Source: Cryptomeria japonica
Taxonomy: Eukaryota; Streptophyta; Pinopsida; Cupressales; Cupressaceae
Direction: 5' to 3'
DNA length: 64,000 nucleotides
Assembly (NCBI RefSeq): GCF_030272615.1
Contig: NC_081407.1
Location: 441,839,213 to 441,903,212, forward strand
The notes under the pieces: model-generated
What the model saw: only the letters and a program-made list of their open reading frames with translations
Databases searched by the model: none
Told to the model about the DNA's origin: nothing
Made by a program: the position numbers and the translations under genes
Part shown: piece after piece, positions 36,701 through 48,614 of the stretch
How the letters are laid out: each line of letters starts with the position of its first letter
Numbering within the stretch: the first letter of the stretch is position 1

Positions 36701-39700
36701 ATGGCTTCTACATCACACTCCAGTTCACGTGCACCTAGTGATTCAGTAGATTTCATACAAAGGAAGATGAAATACAATGACCTATCCCAGATATCCACTG
36801 ATGTTATAGTTGAGGAAGGTATTTCAGATTATATTGATTGCAAAATAGAAGACCTAGGATCTCTAGTGATCCATTCTTAGTTAAGTTTATTCTGCGGGAA
36901 TGACAAGAAGATCAAACCGGAATACAACATCCTAGAAAGAAAAAAACTTCACAATGTGGTCTATTTTCTTGAAGAATTTATAAAAGATCACATCCGCATC
37001 ATTTTAAGAAGAGTGCGTAGTGACAAAATGTATCTTGAGCGGACACATGACATCACACTGGAAGCGATTCATGTCATCACCAGTTTCTGTAACGTTGGAG
37101 ATATGCCATCCCTAAGGAAAGTCATTAAGATGGAAATGACCAAGCTCACCAGTTCTGTGAGCGACCAATGGGGAATGATCATTAACACCATCAAGGATGA
37201 TTTGGTCAAATATGCCCGCATGGTGATCGGATACCAGACATTCTATGCTAGCAGAATAAACTCTGTCTCTTCAGCAGCGGTGAATGCCACCTACAAAATG
37301 ATCATGAAAGATGCATCATTTGATCTACACACCTGTATGTAGAGGCAACTTCTGGTAAACCTGAAATCTATCAAAAAGGACAATGCCTTAAGATTTAAAT
37401 TTGGACAACTGTTAGTAGGTTTGCTTTTCTATTTTCAAGGCTATTTTCCGGTAGTCGGTGATATACAATGGTCTGCTGACCAACTGATTACCAAGAAAAT
37501 CAGAGAAAGTCTTCAAGCGGTAAGAATCAGTTATCCTGAAGTCCTGAACAAATAATTTGATGAATTCAGACGCAAGATGAGCCAGAGTATGAGAATATTT
37601 GGCGATATTGTTAAGAAGTATGAAGAGGACATCTGCTTTATCATCAAAGTAGATGAGTGCATAATGGAGGCGGTTGAGCTCAGAAAGGAAGAAGTGGAGC
37701 CCATGGGATATGAGGTGATGTATGACATGCTTGATGGGTATGCCTCTACCCTACTTACCTCGCCTCTTGATCCAAAGAAGAAGAGAACCGACATCTACTT
37801 GGAGAGGGTAACACTGGTTGAAGAAAGGAAAGGCAGTACCATCGGTATCAGCACTGGTTACTTTAGCAAGTCCTAAAGTGACCAAGCGGTCACCGGCCAA
37901 GAAGAAACTAGAAGTTGCACCTACCAAGGTCTTTGAAAGAAAGCGAAAAAATAAGAACACCTCACCAAATTCTGAGGATATAGAACCTGAGGTACAACCT
38001 AAAAAGACTAGGCAAATGACGAAGAAGACAAAGACAACCAGCAATGAACCGACATCATTAGCACTGGTAAATATAGACATTTCCTCTTACAAACCATTGG
38101 CATATTGTCAAAGAACTATCAAGAATATTAGGAGAAAAGTGCTAAGTGATTTAATAGATCATTTTGATGATTTTAATGGCAATGAAAAGGAGGAAGTTGA
38201 ACAGGAAGTTATTCAATATTTATGTATTAATGACCGGTCACCATAAGAATAGATTTGTGACACCAGATTCTTTATATAATTCTTTAGATAACAAATGACG
38301 CATTGCCATAGAAAAGGAACAAGAAATAAGAGAGGAAATCAGAGCTATATGAAGTTATGGATAAATACAAAGGCCTCTTCTTCATGAGAAGAAGAAGACT
38401 CTTGTTACTGGAAGGGAAAGTTCCTGAAGTGGTAAAAGATACACACTCACATGCCAAAGCCACTCTGAGGTTGCACCAAGTGTCTGAAGCCAACAAGAAG
38501 GCTAAGCAAGAACTGAAAACCGGAAAACCGGATGAGGTATATGATAGTGAAGGAGAACCGGTCACTGAACAGATGGACACAATTGACGTTGATGCTTTGG
38601 ATGGTGAAAATGTCACTTCGGATGCAGCAAAGGAAAAGGCTGACAAAGAAAGAGTGGACAAAGAAAAGGCTGATAAAGTGCAAGCGGAGAAAGAGAAAAA
38701 GAATCAAGAGGAAGCAAAAGAGGAGAAAAAGAAGAAAGAGGAAGAGGAGAAGAAGAAAAAGGAAGAGGAGAAGAAGAAATAGGAAGAGGAGAAGAAGAAA
38801 GAAGAAGAGAAGCAGAAGGAAGAAGAAAGGAAGAAGGATGCAGAGAAGAAAAAGAAAGAAGCAGAGGAACAAAAGAAGGTAGAAGAGGAAAAGCAAAAAG
38901 CCGAAGCGAAGAAGGAAGTGACAAAGAGCACTCATGTGGAGACACCAAAGGCAACTGGTAGTCAAGCCAAACCGGCTGACATTACTAGTCCCATTGACCT
39001 CCAATCTACAAATAAAATGGAGCTGCTCCAAAGCATTAAGCTTGCACAGGAGCGACTGGAAGCTTTAAAAAGGAAAAAGGAGCAAGATGTTATTTAAACT
39101 GCGGTGGATACACTAACCAGTTTGATTCCCGATACCAACCTCCCCAGTACCGATTCCTCTTTGGCCTAGCTAAAACTTCTATGCATAGTTATGGAGGACC
39201 AGGTACAAAGCCTGGAAGAGGTTGCTGAAGCTAACGCACAGAAGAAGCATCAAAAGGCACTAAACACTGCCTTAGTGAAGAAATTGAATGAGCTCTGGTG
39301 TGAACTTCAAAAAGAGCAGAAAGACATAAGAGATGCTATGGATGAGGGGAAATTACTACTCACTAAGGTAAGCCAACCCCATCTATTATGTGATGATGTG
39401 CTTGCACAGAAAGAAAAACTGCAATCTGATTTGCAGGCATTTATAAGCACCTTCAAGATGCCCTATGATTCCTCTACTACATATGGGCAAACTGTTCACC
39501 GATTTCAGCTCCAGTTCGCTAGAATAGAGTTGGAGATCACCAACCAGTCCAAAGATTTGCAGGAACTTCAACTGGTTCTACTACCAAGACTGCAAATACT
39601 TTAGAAATGCTATCTCAATCTGGATGCCTTAACGGTCACTCAAGAGATGAGCACCATTGATGCCATGGAAGAACAGGTATCCCAGATGCAAACAGAAAGT

Positions 39701-39800
39701 GAGGTGGCTACCTCATTACTTAAGTCATGGTCTTTATCCATGAAGACCTTCATGCATGATTTTAAATCATTTTTTGATAAGTTTCACTCATTATTGTCAT
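36701..39800 (+). pseudogene. Second coding region of element B, unknown function
   Basis: Starts MASTSHSSSRAPSDSVDFIQ. A largely helical domain follows (HNVVYFLEEFIKDHIRIILR, LEAIHVITSFCNVGDMPSLR). Next come Lys-rich, nuclear-signal-like stretches (PAKKKLEVAPTK) and a very long Glu/Lys-rich tract (about 38600-38940), then a segment with SLIPDTNLPSTDSS and terminal helices. It matches no retroelement enzyme. A similarly ordered region fills element F at the window start (K/E tract followed by LSDLIPD). It is decayed with a few breaks. It could be a captured host sequence or an element-specific accessory protein. Confidence 0.5.
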
Positions 39801-40082
39801 AAACATTTATTATATTAATGATAATGAGAAACAGGGGTTATTCTGCAATACTTTGTCATTGTTGGCAAAGGGGGAGTAGTATTTTTGTATTTAAAATTTT
39901 GGTGAATGCTATGTATATTGTCATGTTATGTCTTTAAGGGAGTAGTATACATTGTATTTTCTGCAAAAGGGATAGTATATATGCTTAGGGGGAGTAATTT
40001 TGATTATGGCATATTTTTGTTGTAAAACACTTAGATGTCAAAATTTTTCCTAAGTGTTGCCATCAATGCCAAAGGGGGGGAT

Positions 40083-41257
40083 TCTTGGCATTTTTTATGA
40101 TGATATTGTGATTGTCATTGATGGACACACACTTGCTTTGAGATCACTTTTTGTATGTATGGGTTATGCTCAACATGTATTTTTTCCAGCCGGTATTATG
40201 TATTATAGTCTTTAGACTATCAGTGTTTTGCAGAAAGTGTTTACTGATCTCAAGCGGTATGAAGACCCAAGCGGTATGAAGACTCAAGCGGTTCGAGGAT
40301 CCCAAAGCGGCACGAAGGAAAAAAGCGGTTGTTATCATTTTTTCCCAGTCTTCATTTTGACAAACCAGTAATTGGTAAAATGTGTGAACCGGTAATCGAT
40401 AAATGTATGAACCGGTATTACTCTATGATGAGTTACCAACCGGTATTTTTGTGATGAGTTATCGTCCACCGACACTTTGGTGGTGATTTTGTGTCGTGTT
40501 ACCAAATGTGTCCAGATGCACTGAACCTAGGAACTTGCAGTGTAATCCTATTGGACTGACATGAAATCAAATTCCTTTATAAGGACATCATGTCTAGGGT
40601 TTTAGTTTTTTGTTAGGGATAGGTGGTTGATGAGTTTTTTTTATGTGCGATCACAGAAGGAGATTAGGTCTGTGTGAAGAAATAGAGTGTGGAAATATCG
40701 AAGACTGAAGTAATGCTAAAATGCATTAACAATGAGCTATCAAGGGTCTAACCAAGCATACTGTGCTAGTATTTAGATCTCTCACTTGTTGATTACTCAC
40801 ATCTTCCACAGTCTAAAACCCTTAACCGGGTAGGCCTGGCAATGCCTTTGTAAATCCTCTAACAAGGTAGTTCACAACTGTGGATCTAAAATCCTCTCAC
40901 AAGGTAGTCTTTAATCGGACTTATCTCCTAACAGAGATTGAGATTCCTAACAGGATCTGTTCTGGTGATGAACATTGTATGACCTTAACCAGTTTGGTTA
41001 CTATTTTGTAGATAGTTACTTGTGAGTTTCATCTCACCATGGTTTTTCCCATTTGGGTTTCCAAGTCAAAATCTCTTGTGTTATGGTGATTGTGCTCCTG
41101 TGGGTGAATGCCTTATTTGCTGTTTGGTTTGCATTTGTCTTAACCAGTTTGTTAGTAAAACTGTTATACCGGCTTACTGCTAAACTATTTAAGTATTTGA
41201 GTTCAGTATTTTTCTGTATACTAATTCACCCACCCCCCCCCCTCCTAGTATTCATCA
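40083..41257 (+). repeat. 3' LTR of element B
   Basis: A 1175-bp LTR following a polypurine tract (caaagggggggat). It pairs with 33773-34925. It has an extra 16-bp insertion and an expanded C-run (about 41233-41242) in the terminal block. Confidence 0.9.
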
Positions 41258-41262
41258 CTATA

Positions 41263-44200
41263 GGCAAGGATACCGGTAAAAAGACATATGCAAATGTTGT
41301 TGGAAATTCCACACAAACCAATATACACAAGCAATGAACCAAGGGCCACACTCTTTGTACTGACATGCAGATCCAAGGAGAAATGCAAGAGTTGACCATG
41401 AAGGATTCACCAGAATCAACAACATGAAGGGAAGACCCCTGATGAGGCAGTCCTTTGCAAGACCAAGGCAACATAATCGGTATGTTTCAAACTTCCATGG
41501 TTACTGTTACCAATGTAACAAATTTGGGCATAAAATAGCTGACTGTAGATTAATCAATAAGCCATCTATAAGTTATGAAAGTAGAAATCCATTTAATGCA
41601 CTCTGCAATATGAATGTTGTCTGTTATTAGTGCAATGGATATGGTCTTAAGAGTTTTAAATGTAGGAAGAATAAACCGATACCCTACAATAGTTTTAAGG
41701 AGTTTCCTTTAAATGAAGATGTAAAATGCTATAACTGTCAAGAGTTTGGACACATAGCAAGGATGTGTAAAAATAGGAAGATCAAGCAGAAGAATTCAAA
41801 TCCTAATAAAGAACCAGTAACTGAACCTGAGCACAACATAGCAGCTAACAAGAAGAAGGAAACCAAACCGGTATGGGCTGAGAAAGAAAAGGAAAAGGCA
41901 GAATCAAGTCTCATAGTGCAGACTGCTTTACATGCTGAAAGGAAAAATCTATGGGTTGTAGATTGTGGTTTCTCCAACCACATGACTGGTGACAAAAAGA
42001 AATTCATCAAACTTGAAGACTGGAATGGTGGTTCAGTAATGTTTAGAGACAACTCATCCATCAAAATAAAGGGAAAAGGCACCCTAAGTATTGATGGAAA
42101 GTTGAAGGCACATGATGTATATTATATGGAAGGCCTAAAGCACAATCTACTGAGTGTGAATCAGATGTGTGACAAAGGTTACAAATTCATATTTGACTCA
42201 ACCAATTGCCAGATAAAGAAAGACAGTACCAATCAAGTTGTGGCAGAAGGAAAGAGAACAAATGACAATGTTTATAATCTGAAGGAATGCTATGAGTCCC
42301 AATGCATGTTAGGACAAGTTGATGAAAGTTGGTCGTGGCACCAAAGATTAGGCCACATAAACTTTGATAACCTAGTTGCAGTAAGTAGAAAGGGGTGTGT
42401 GAGGAATATTCCACCCATCATCAAACCAGTAAGCACATTTTGTGATGAATGTGTGAAAGGTAAGCAAACTAAAGTGAGCTTCAGGACAAAAGAGCACAAC
42501 ACCTCAAGACCACTTGAAATTGTGCATACAGATCTATGTGGTCCAACTAGGACAAGAGCACTTGCAAATGAAAGATACTTTATACTCTTTATTGATGATT
42601 ACTCAAGAATGATATGGGTCACCTTCTTGCAAGATAAGTTACAAGCATTTGAAAGATTCAAGATCTTTAGGAAGATGGTGGAGAAACAAAGTGGGTGTAG
42701 GTTAAAATGCCTAAGATCAGACCAGGGTGGAGAGTTTACATCAAATGAATTTGAAGATTATTGTGAAAAACATGGAATTAAAAGGCAATACTCAGCTCCT
42801 AGGACACCACATCAAAATGGTGTGGTTGAAAGGAAGAACATGACAGTTAAGGAGATGGCTAGAACCATGTTTAATGAGGCCAATCTGCCAAACACATATT
42901 GGAAGGAAGTTGTTCATACTATTACATATACTTTGAACCAGGTTCAATTAAGAACAAACAACATAATGACACCTTATGAGTTGTGGTATAACCAGAATCC
43001 ATTAGTCAAATACTTCAAAGTATTTGGAAGCAAATGCTTTATCAAGAAAGATATGGCTGGTCTAGGAAGTTTTGACTCCAGGAGTGATGAAGGAATCTTC
43101 CTTAGTTACTCATCTAACATCAAGGCCTACAAATGCTACAACAAAAGACTAAGAAGAGTCATTGAGAGTGTGCATGTAAAATTTGATGAGGATATGCACA
43201 AAGGATGTCAACCACAGGTTAACCAATATGATGATTTCGATGATTCTGATAATGAAGCTCAGTTAGACAATGAACCTGAGGAAACATCCAAGAAGGTTCC
43301 CAGCCGGTATGTACAACTGAATCACCCGGAAGAGCAAATTCTGGGAAATAAGAGTGATGGTGTGAAGACTAGAAGAAGACTTTCCCAAAATGATGAACAA
43401 GTCAACCTCTGCCTCATGATTGAAGTTGAACCCAAAACATTCAATGAGGCCAGCAAAAGACAATAATGGATGGATGCCATGGAAGAAGAATTGCAACAAA
43501 TTGAGAAGAACAAGACTTGGGAATTAGTTCCTAGACTGGAAGACAAGGACATCACTGGCACAAAATGGGTCTACCAGAATAAGATGAATGAAGAAGGTAA
43601 GATTGTTAGGCACAAAGCTAGACTAGTGTGCAAAGGATACTCTCAGGTAGAAGGGATTGACTTTGAAGAAACATTTGCACCGGTAGCTAGATTGGAAGCA
43701 ATTAGAATGTTTCTAGCCTTCTCTGCCTACAAGGGTTATAAAGTATATCAAATGGATGTAAAATATGTCTTCCTAAGGAAGTATACATGGAGAAACCAAA
43801 AGGGTTTTTGATGCATAATGATGAAACATTTGTGTGCCGGTTGAAGAGGGCCCTGTATGGACAAAAGCAAGCTCCTAGAGCATGGTATTCAAGATTAGAT
43901 TAGTACCTGAAGGAGCAGGGATTCAAAAAGGGGAGTACTGACAACAATTTGTACATAAAGAAAGATGGGAACCCCATGATCATTGTGGTTGTGTATGTAG
44001 ATGATATTATCTTTGGAGGCAACAAGGACACCCTCTGCAAAGAATTTGTTGATCAGATGCAGTCAGAATTTGAGATGTCAATGCTTGGTGAATTGACATA
44101 CTTCCTTGGTTTGTAGATATCGTAGCAAGATAAGGGAACCTATATCTCACAAATCAAGTATGCAAAGGAAATGTTGAAGAAATTCCAACTAGAGGATTGT

Positions 44201-44930
44201 AAACCAGTAAGTACCCCCATGGTGACCGACAGTAAATTGAGCAAGAATGATGAATCATCGGTGGTGGATCAGACTCTGTATAGATCCATGATAGATAGTC
44301 TATTGTATCTAACTAATTCTAGACTAGATATAGTATAGGCAGTATGCATGGTGGCCAGATTCCAAGCTACACCCAAGTAGTCACATATGAATGTTTTAAG
44401 CAAAATCTTTAGGTACCTACAAGGGACACTCAGTTATGGATTGTGGAATCCTAAACAAGGAGATTTTATCTTGGAAGCATACACTAATGCTGATTGGGTA
44501 GGTTGCATTGATGATTGGAAGAGCACAACTGGTGGTGCATTCTTTCTAGGTGACTGATTGGTCTTATGGCATAGCAAGAAGCAAGACTCGGTCTCTCTAT
44601 CTACTATTGAAGCTGAATACATTGTTGTTGCTACATGCTTCTCTCAGGTGCTTTGGATGAAGCAGACCCTCAAACACATACAGGTGGACATCGTTGATCC
44701 TATTCTCATCCAGCGTGACAATTCGAGTGTAATCAACATAGCAAAGAGTTCGGTGACACATTCCAAACCAAAGCACATTGCTATCAAGTATCATTTTCTC
44801 AGAGAGAAGGTTGAAGGACAAGAGGTGAGGATGGATTATGTCCCTACTGGAGAACAAGTAGCAGACATTTTCACCAAACCATTACCGGTAAGCACTTTTG
44901 AGTACCTTTGACACAAGTTGGGAGTTGTGT
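41263..44930 (+). pseudogene. Element A gag (second part) and pol remnant
   Basis: Resumes right of element B. Gag knuckles are CYQCNKFGHKIADC (near 41510) and CYNCQEFGHIARMC (near 41735). Protease spans about 41940-42240, with VVDCGFSNHMTGDKKKF. Pre-integrase and integrase span about 42320-43230, with WHQRLGHINFDNL, HTDLCGPTRTRA, DDYSRMIWVTFL and HQNGVVERKN. Reverse transcriptase spans about 43460-44300, with [23 protein letters not shown] and VVYVDDIIFGG. RNase H spans about 44390-44910, with LSTIEAEYIVVATC and GEQVADIFTKPLP. Ty1/Copia order. It is broken, with several breaks, most in the second half. Confidence 0.88.
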
Positions 44931-45108
44931 CATCCACCTAGGAAGGATTTGTGCGGCTTAGGGGGAGTTCATAGCAGTCAAAGGGGGAGCTCGGTATGGA
45001 TCAAAGGGGGAGTGTACCGTGTACCCTTTGTCATTGTGTCAAAGGGGGAGAAATGTACCAGTATGAAGTGTCTTGCGATAAGTTGACATCAATGCCAAAG
45101 AGGGAGAT

Positions 45109-46745
45109 TGTTGGCATTTTGGCATTAAGTTGTCACTGTTGTCAATCGGTTTGGCAAGGTCACCAGTAAGTAAGAAGGGGTGACTGATATGATGGAAATT
45201 CACATGAGAGTGAGTAGACAGAAGGAAGGCTTACCAATAAGGCATAAATCGGGATAAAGGCTACGTGTGTGTTAGCATGTTGAGTGGCAACCGGTAGAGC
45301 AATAAACTGGCCTGGAAGTTGGCTGCCTATTTATGACGAAGAGGCATAATGTTAAAGTAATCAAAATCCACCGGAGGTGAAGATGTGCTACCGGTGTAGT
45401 GTGCACTACCGGTTAGTAGAAGGAGTAGGTCTCACCGGTAAGAGTTTGCTAGATGTACAATTATAAACCAACTGTGTGTCGGTGAGCTAAGTGATTGACC
45501 GTTGTGATGCCATGTGGAGTTGAGGTGGCAAACATGCAGAGGTCGGTGAAACCTCCATTGATTTGGTTGTTGAAACAGCTAGTCGACATTAATGAAACAA
45601 CCACAAATCACAGGATTGTAACTGATTGATGCAGCTCAAGGAAGAAAGAATAACAGAGGAAGATCAGGGAGTAGTTGGCGCTTGGATCAATGCAAAGGAA
45701 ATCAAATTGCAAGAAGACCTTGAAAAGGAAACAACTGAGTGCTTTATGAGTTGACAGGTTTCAAGGTAGAAAATCATGTACGAGATTGCTATCTTTAGCA
45801 AGTATGCTTTGGATAATGGAAAATGTGTACAAATGCATTTCTGGAGTATAGGTGATAGATCCAAGATAGACTGGATCAAATCTCATGAAGATTGTGTCGG
45901 GTAAAGGAAACCCTAACCGCTTAGTGTTTGAATGCATTCTTGGTGGGAAACCATGGTGATAAATATATGAGCTTGAAACAAAGCAAGGTGATGGTGTAGA
46001 GAAGAAAAAGAGAGAAGAGAGCTTAAGTACAAGAAAGGATCATTTTTGCCTTATAATTTATTCTAAGAAAGTTGCAGAGTAAGTGAGAAAGCAAACCGAT
46101 GAGAGGGTTTAACCGACAGTGATTGAGTACCAGTATAATTGTAGTACCACAAGTAAGCAAAGCGGTGAGGTGTGGTAGAGTAAGACAACATCCAAGTGTG
46201 ACACAAGGTGTTGTGAGACTGTGTGAGAGAGAGAGAGTAATCTCACAACCAGTAGTATGAGATTCAGTGAAGGAGAAAAGACAATCAACGGACAGTAAGA
46301 TATTTGATCAAGAGTTATAGAATTCATTTGCAACAAGAAGCCTTAACTGTATCTAAATTGTATTTTTCAATATACATCACCAAGTTGGAGCTTGGTGCAG
46401 GGGTTGGTGCTCCTTGGGTTGATGCCCTAAAACAAAAGGGGTTGGTGCTCCTTGGGTTGGTACCCTAAATCTTTGTAATCCAATGTTTTACTTGTGAGGC
46501 TGGATTGGAGCAATAGTCTCTAGCAACATTTCTCACTGAGGTTTTTCCCATATTGGGTTTTCCTCGTATATCTGGTGTTGTGGGTTGCATTTGTGTGATT
46601 GATCTCTTTGGTCTTCCTTTTTGCTTCATCGGTTTGATTGTTTAGTGCTTAAGTTAATAACCGGTATTCTGAAGTTGCTTTGAAAAGTCAAAAAGTTTAG
46701 GAACCACTGATTCACCCCCCTCTCAGTGGTACTATGTGTTCAACA
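45109..46745 (+). repeat. 3' LTR of element A
   Basis: A 1637-bp LTR following a purine-rich tract (aaagagggagat) and ending ...GTGTTCAACA, directly followed by the taggg target duplication and telomere-like sequence. It pairs with 30484-32168. Confidence 0.93.
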
Positions 46746-47765
46746 TAGGGTTAGTGTTCAAGTTCAATTAGGGTTAGGGTTAGAGTTCAATCAAGGTTAT
46801 GGTGAGGGTTCAATTAGGGTAAGTGTTAGGATTCAATAAGGATTAGGATTGCAATTCTATGATAACATTAGGGTATAATTATAGTTACAATTAGGTTAGA
46901 GTTAGGGTTAAGTTAAGGTTAGGGCAAGGATTAAGGGTAGGTTAAGATTAGGATTTTCATTCTAGGATAAAGCTTGGGTTAGCATTAAAAGATTAGGGTT
47001 AGGGTTCAATTAGGGTTATGGTTAAAGTTTAATTAGGCTTATACTTATAATTAGGTTTGCCATTAGAATCAAGATTACTATTAGAAATATAGTTAGAAAC
47101 AGGGTTAGAAATAGAATCATGGTTAAGGTTTGGCTTCAATTACGGTTAGGCTTAGGGTTCAAGTTTAATTTGGGTTATGATTAAAGTTCAATTAGGTATG
47201 GTTAGGGCTCAATTAGGGTAAGATTTAGGATTCAATTAGGTTTAACATTGTATTTTTATGATAAAATTTCGTGTTAGTGTTAGGTTTAATTATAGCAAGG
47301 ATTAGGTTAGGGTTAAGGTTAGCTTAAGGTTAGCTTAAGGTTAAGGTTAAGGTTCAAATGATGTTAGACTCTGAGTTAGATTACAGTTAATGTTAATGTT
47401 AAGTTCAAATTATGACTACCATTCTAAGATAAAACTTGGGGTTAGAGTTAAGGTTAGTATTAGGTTTCAATTAGGGTTAAAGTTAGTGTTAGGATTTAAA
47501 TTAGGGTTACAATTTTTTTTTTGATTAGTAGATTAGGGTTACAATTAGTGTTAGGGTTAAGGTTCACTTAATATTAGGGTTAGGGTTAGTATTAGGGTTG
47601 AAATTAGTATTAGGATTCAATTAAGGTTAGAGTTAGTTTTAAGATTCAAATTAGGGTTAACGTTAGTGTTAGGGTTAGGGTTCAATTGGTATTAGGGTTA
47701 GTGTTAAGGTCAAAGGTTAGTGTTAAATTAGGGTTAGGATGTAATTAATATTATGGTTCAATTAG
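46746..47765 (+). repeat. Degenerate telomere-like array, G-rich arm, right part
   Basis: Continuation of the 28236-30483 array beyond element A, with the same polarity and the same ttcaattaggg higher-order unit. Degeneracy increases toward its right end. Confidence 0.9.
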
Positions 47766-47823
47766 TGTCATCCTTACCTTCAATTAATTCAATTAGAGTT
47801 AATATTATAGCATTTTATAATAA
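47766..47823. other. Polarity switch between telomere-like arms
   Basis: The repeat changes strand here. Left of it, units read ttagggtt; from about 47824 they read aaccctaaccct. The roughly 55 bp between (ccttcaattaattcaatt ... gcattttataat) are AT-rich and not clearly telomeric. Confidence 0.75.
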
Positions 47824-48614
47824 CCCTAACCCTAGTGCTAATCTCGACCCTAATCCTCATTCTCTATCTAACCATATGCATAACCCTAACCCTAATCCCA
47901 ATTATATCTCTAATCCTAAACCCTTAGTCTAACCATAATTCTAACATTAATCCTGACCTTAATCCTAATTGTAACCCTAATCTTTATCATATCTCTAAGC
48001 CAGACCCTAACCTATCCCTAATCCTAATGCTAACCCTGACCCTAATGCTAATTTTATCCCTAATCCTAATCCCAACCCTAACCCTACATGCAATCTTAAT
48101 TCTATTTCTAACCCTAACCCTAACCCTACTTGCAATTGTAATTATAAGTCTAACCCTAACTCTATTCATAACCCTTACCTAAATTTAATCTCTAACTACA
48201 ACCTTAATTGTAACTCTAACCATAACCCTTATTTAGAATCTCTGACCCTAACCCTATATCTAACCCCAAACCTACCACTAATCCTAAAACACTTACCCTA
48301 ATTCAAAAGCTAACTTCAAGCCTCATCCTAATTTTATACATAACTATAAACCTAACTCTAATTCAATCTCTAACCCTAATGATATGCCTAATCTTAACCC
48401 TTATCCTAACCCTAACCCTAACCCTAACTGTAACCCTGACCCTATCCTATCCATTACCCTACCCTTATCTCTAAACCTTTACCCTAAGCCTAACCCTAAT
48501 CTTAATCTTGACCCTTACCCTAATTATATCTCTAATTCTAATGCTGACCCTTTTCTTAATCCTAATGTGAACCCCAATCTTCACCTCAACCCCAACACTT
48601 ACCCTAACCCTAAT
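47824..48614 (-). repeat. Degenerate telomere-like array, C-rich arm
   Basis: About 0.8 kb of ccctaa-type repeats, C-rich on the plus strand. Perfect hexamers are densest near 48405-48430. The ttgaac partner of the ttcaa unit, so common in the other arm, is nearly absent; variants such as cctaatcc and tctctaacc dominate instead. So this arm is not simply an inverted copy of the G-rich arm. Confidence 0.9.

Larger units (their letters stand above)
33773..41257 (+). mobile_element. Element B: non-autonomous LTR retrotransposon nested in element A
   Basis: 5' LTR 33773-34925, primer-binding site at about 34926-34940 (tggtatcatagcc, one base off the usual motif), a gag-like region with four zinc knuckles, a second long open region of unknown function, polypurine tract about 40071-40082 and 3' LTR 40083-41257. 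The target duplication ctata (33768-33772 and 41258-41262) is perfect and lies within gag of element A. No protease, integrase or reverse transcriptase is present, so B would depend on enzymes from another element. LTR pairs differ by about 5 percent by eye plus a 16-bp indel. A few breaks are visible in the second region. Confidence 0.9.
30484..46745 (+). mobile_element. Element A: Ty1/Copia retrotransposon in the telomere-like array, itself interrupted by element B
   Basis: 5' LTR 30484-32168, primer-binding site 32171-32184 (ttggtatcagagcc), gag, protease, integrase, reverse transcriptase and RNase H on the plus strand, polypurine tract about 45096-45107 and 3' LTR 45109-46745. The target duplication is a perfect taggg (30479-30483 and 46746-46750), that is, a piece of the telomere hexamer. 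Without nested element B (33773-41262 including one target copy) A would be about 8.8 kb. Its LTRs differ by roughly 6 percent by eye. The coding part is broken by B and by several other changes. Confidence 0.95.

Noticed and set aside
38447-39031. Long minus-strand frames rich in Leu/Phe/Ser opposite the K/E-rich tract of element B
   Set aside because: GAA/AAG-rich coding sequence automatically gives open Leu/Phe/Ser frames on the other strand; composition only.
28236-48614. A functional chromosome end
   Set aside because: Repeats are heavily degenerate, flanked on both sides by ordinary sequence, and change strand internally.
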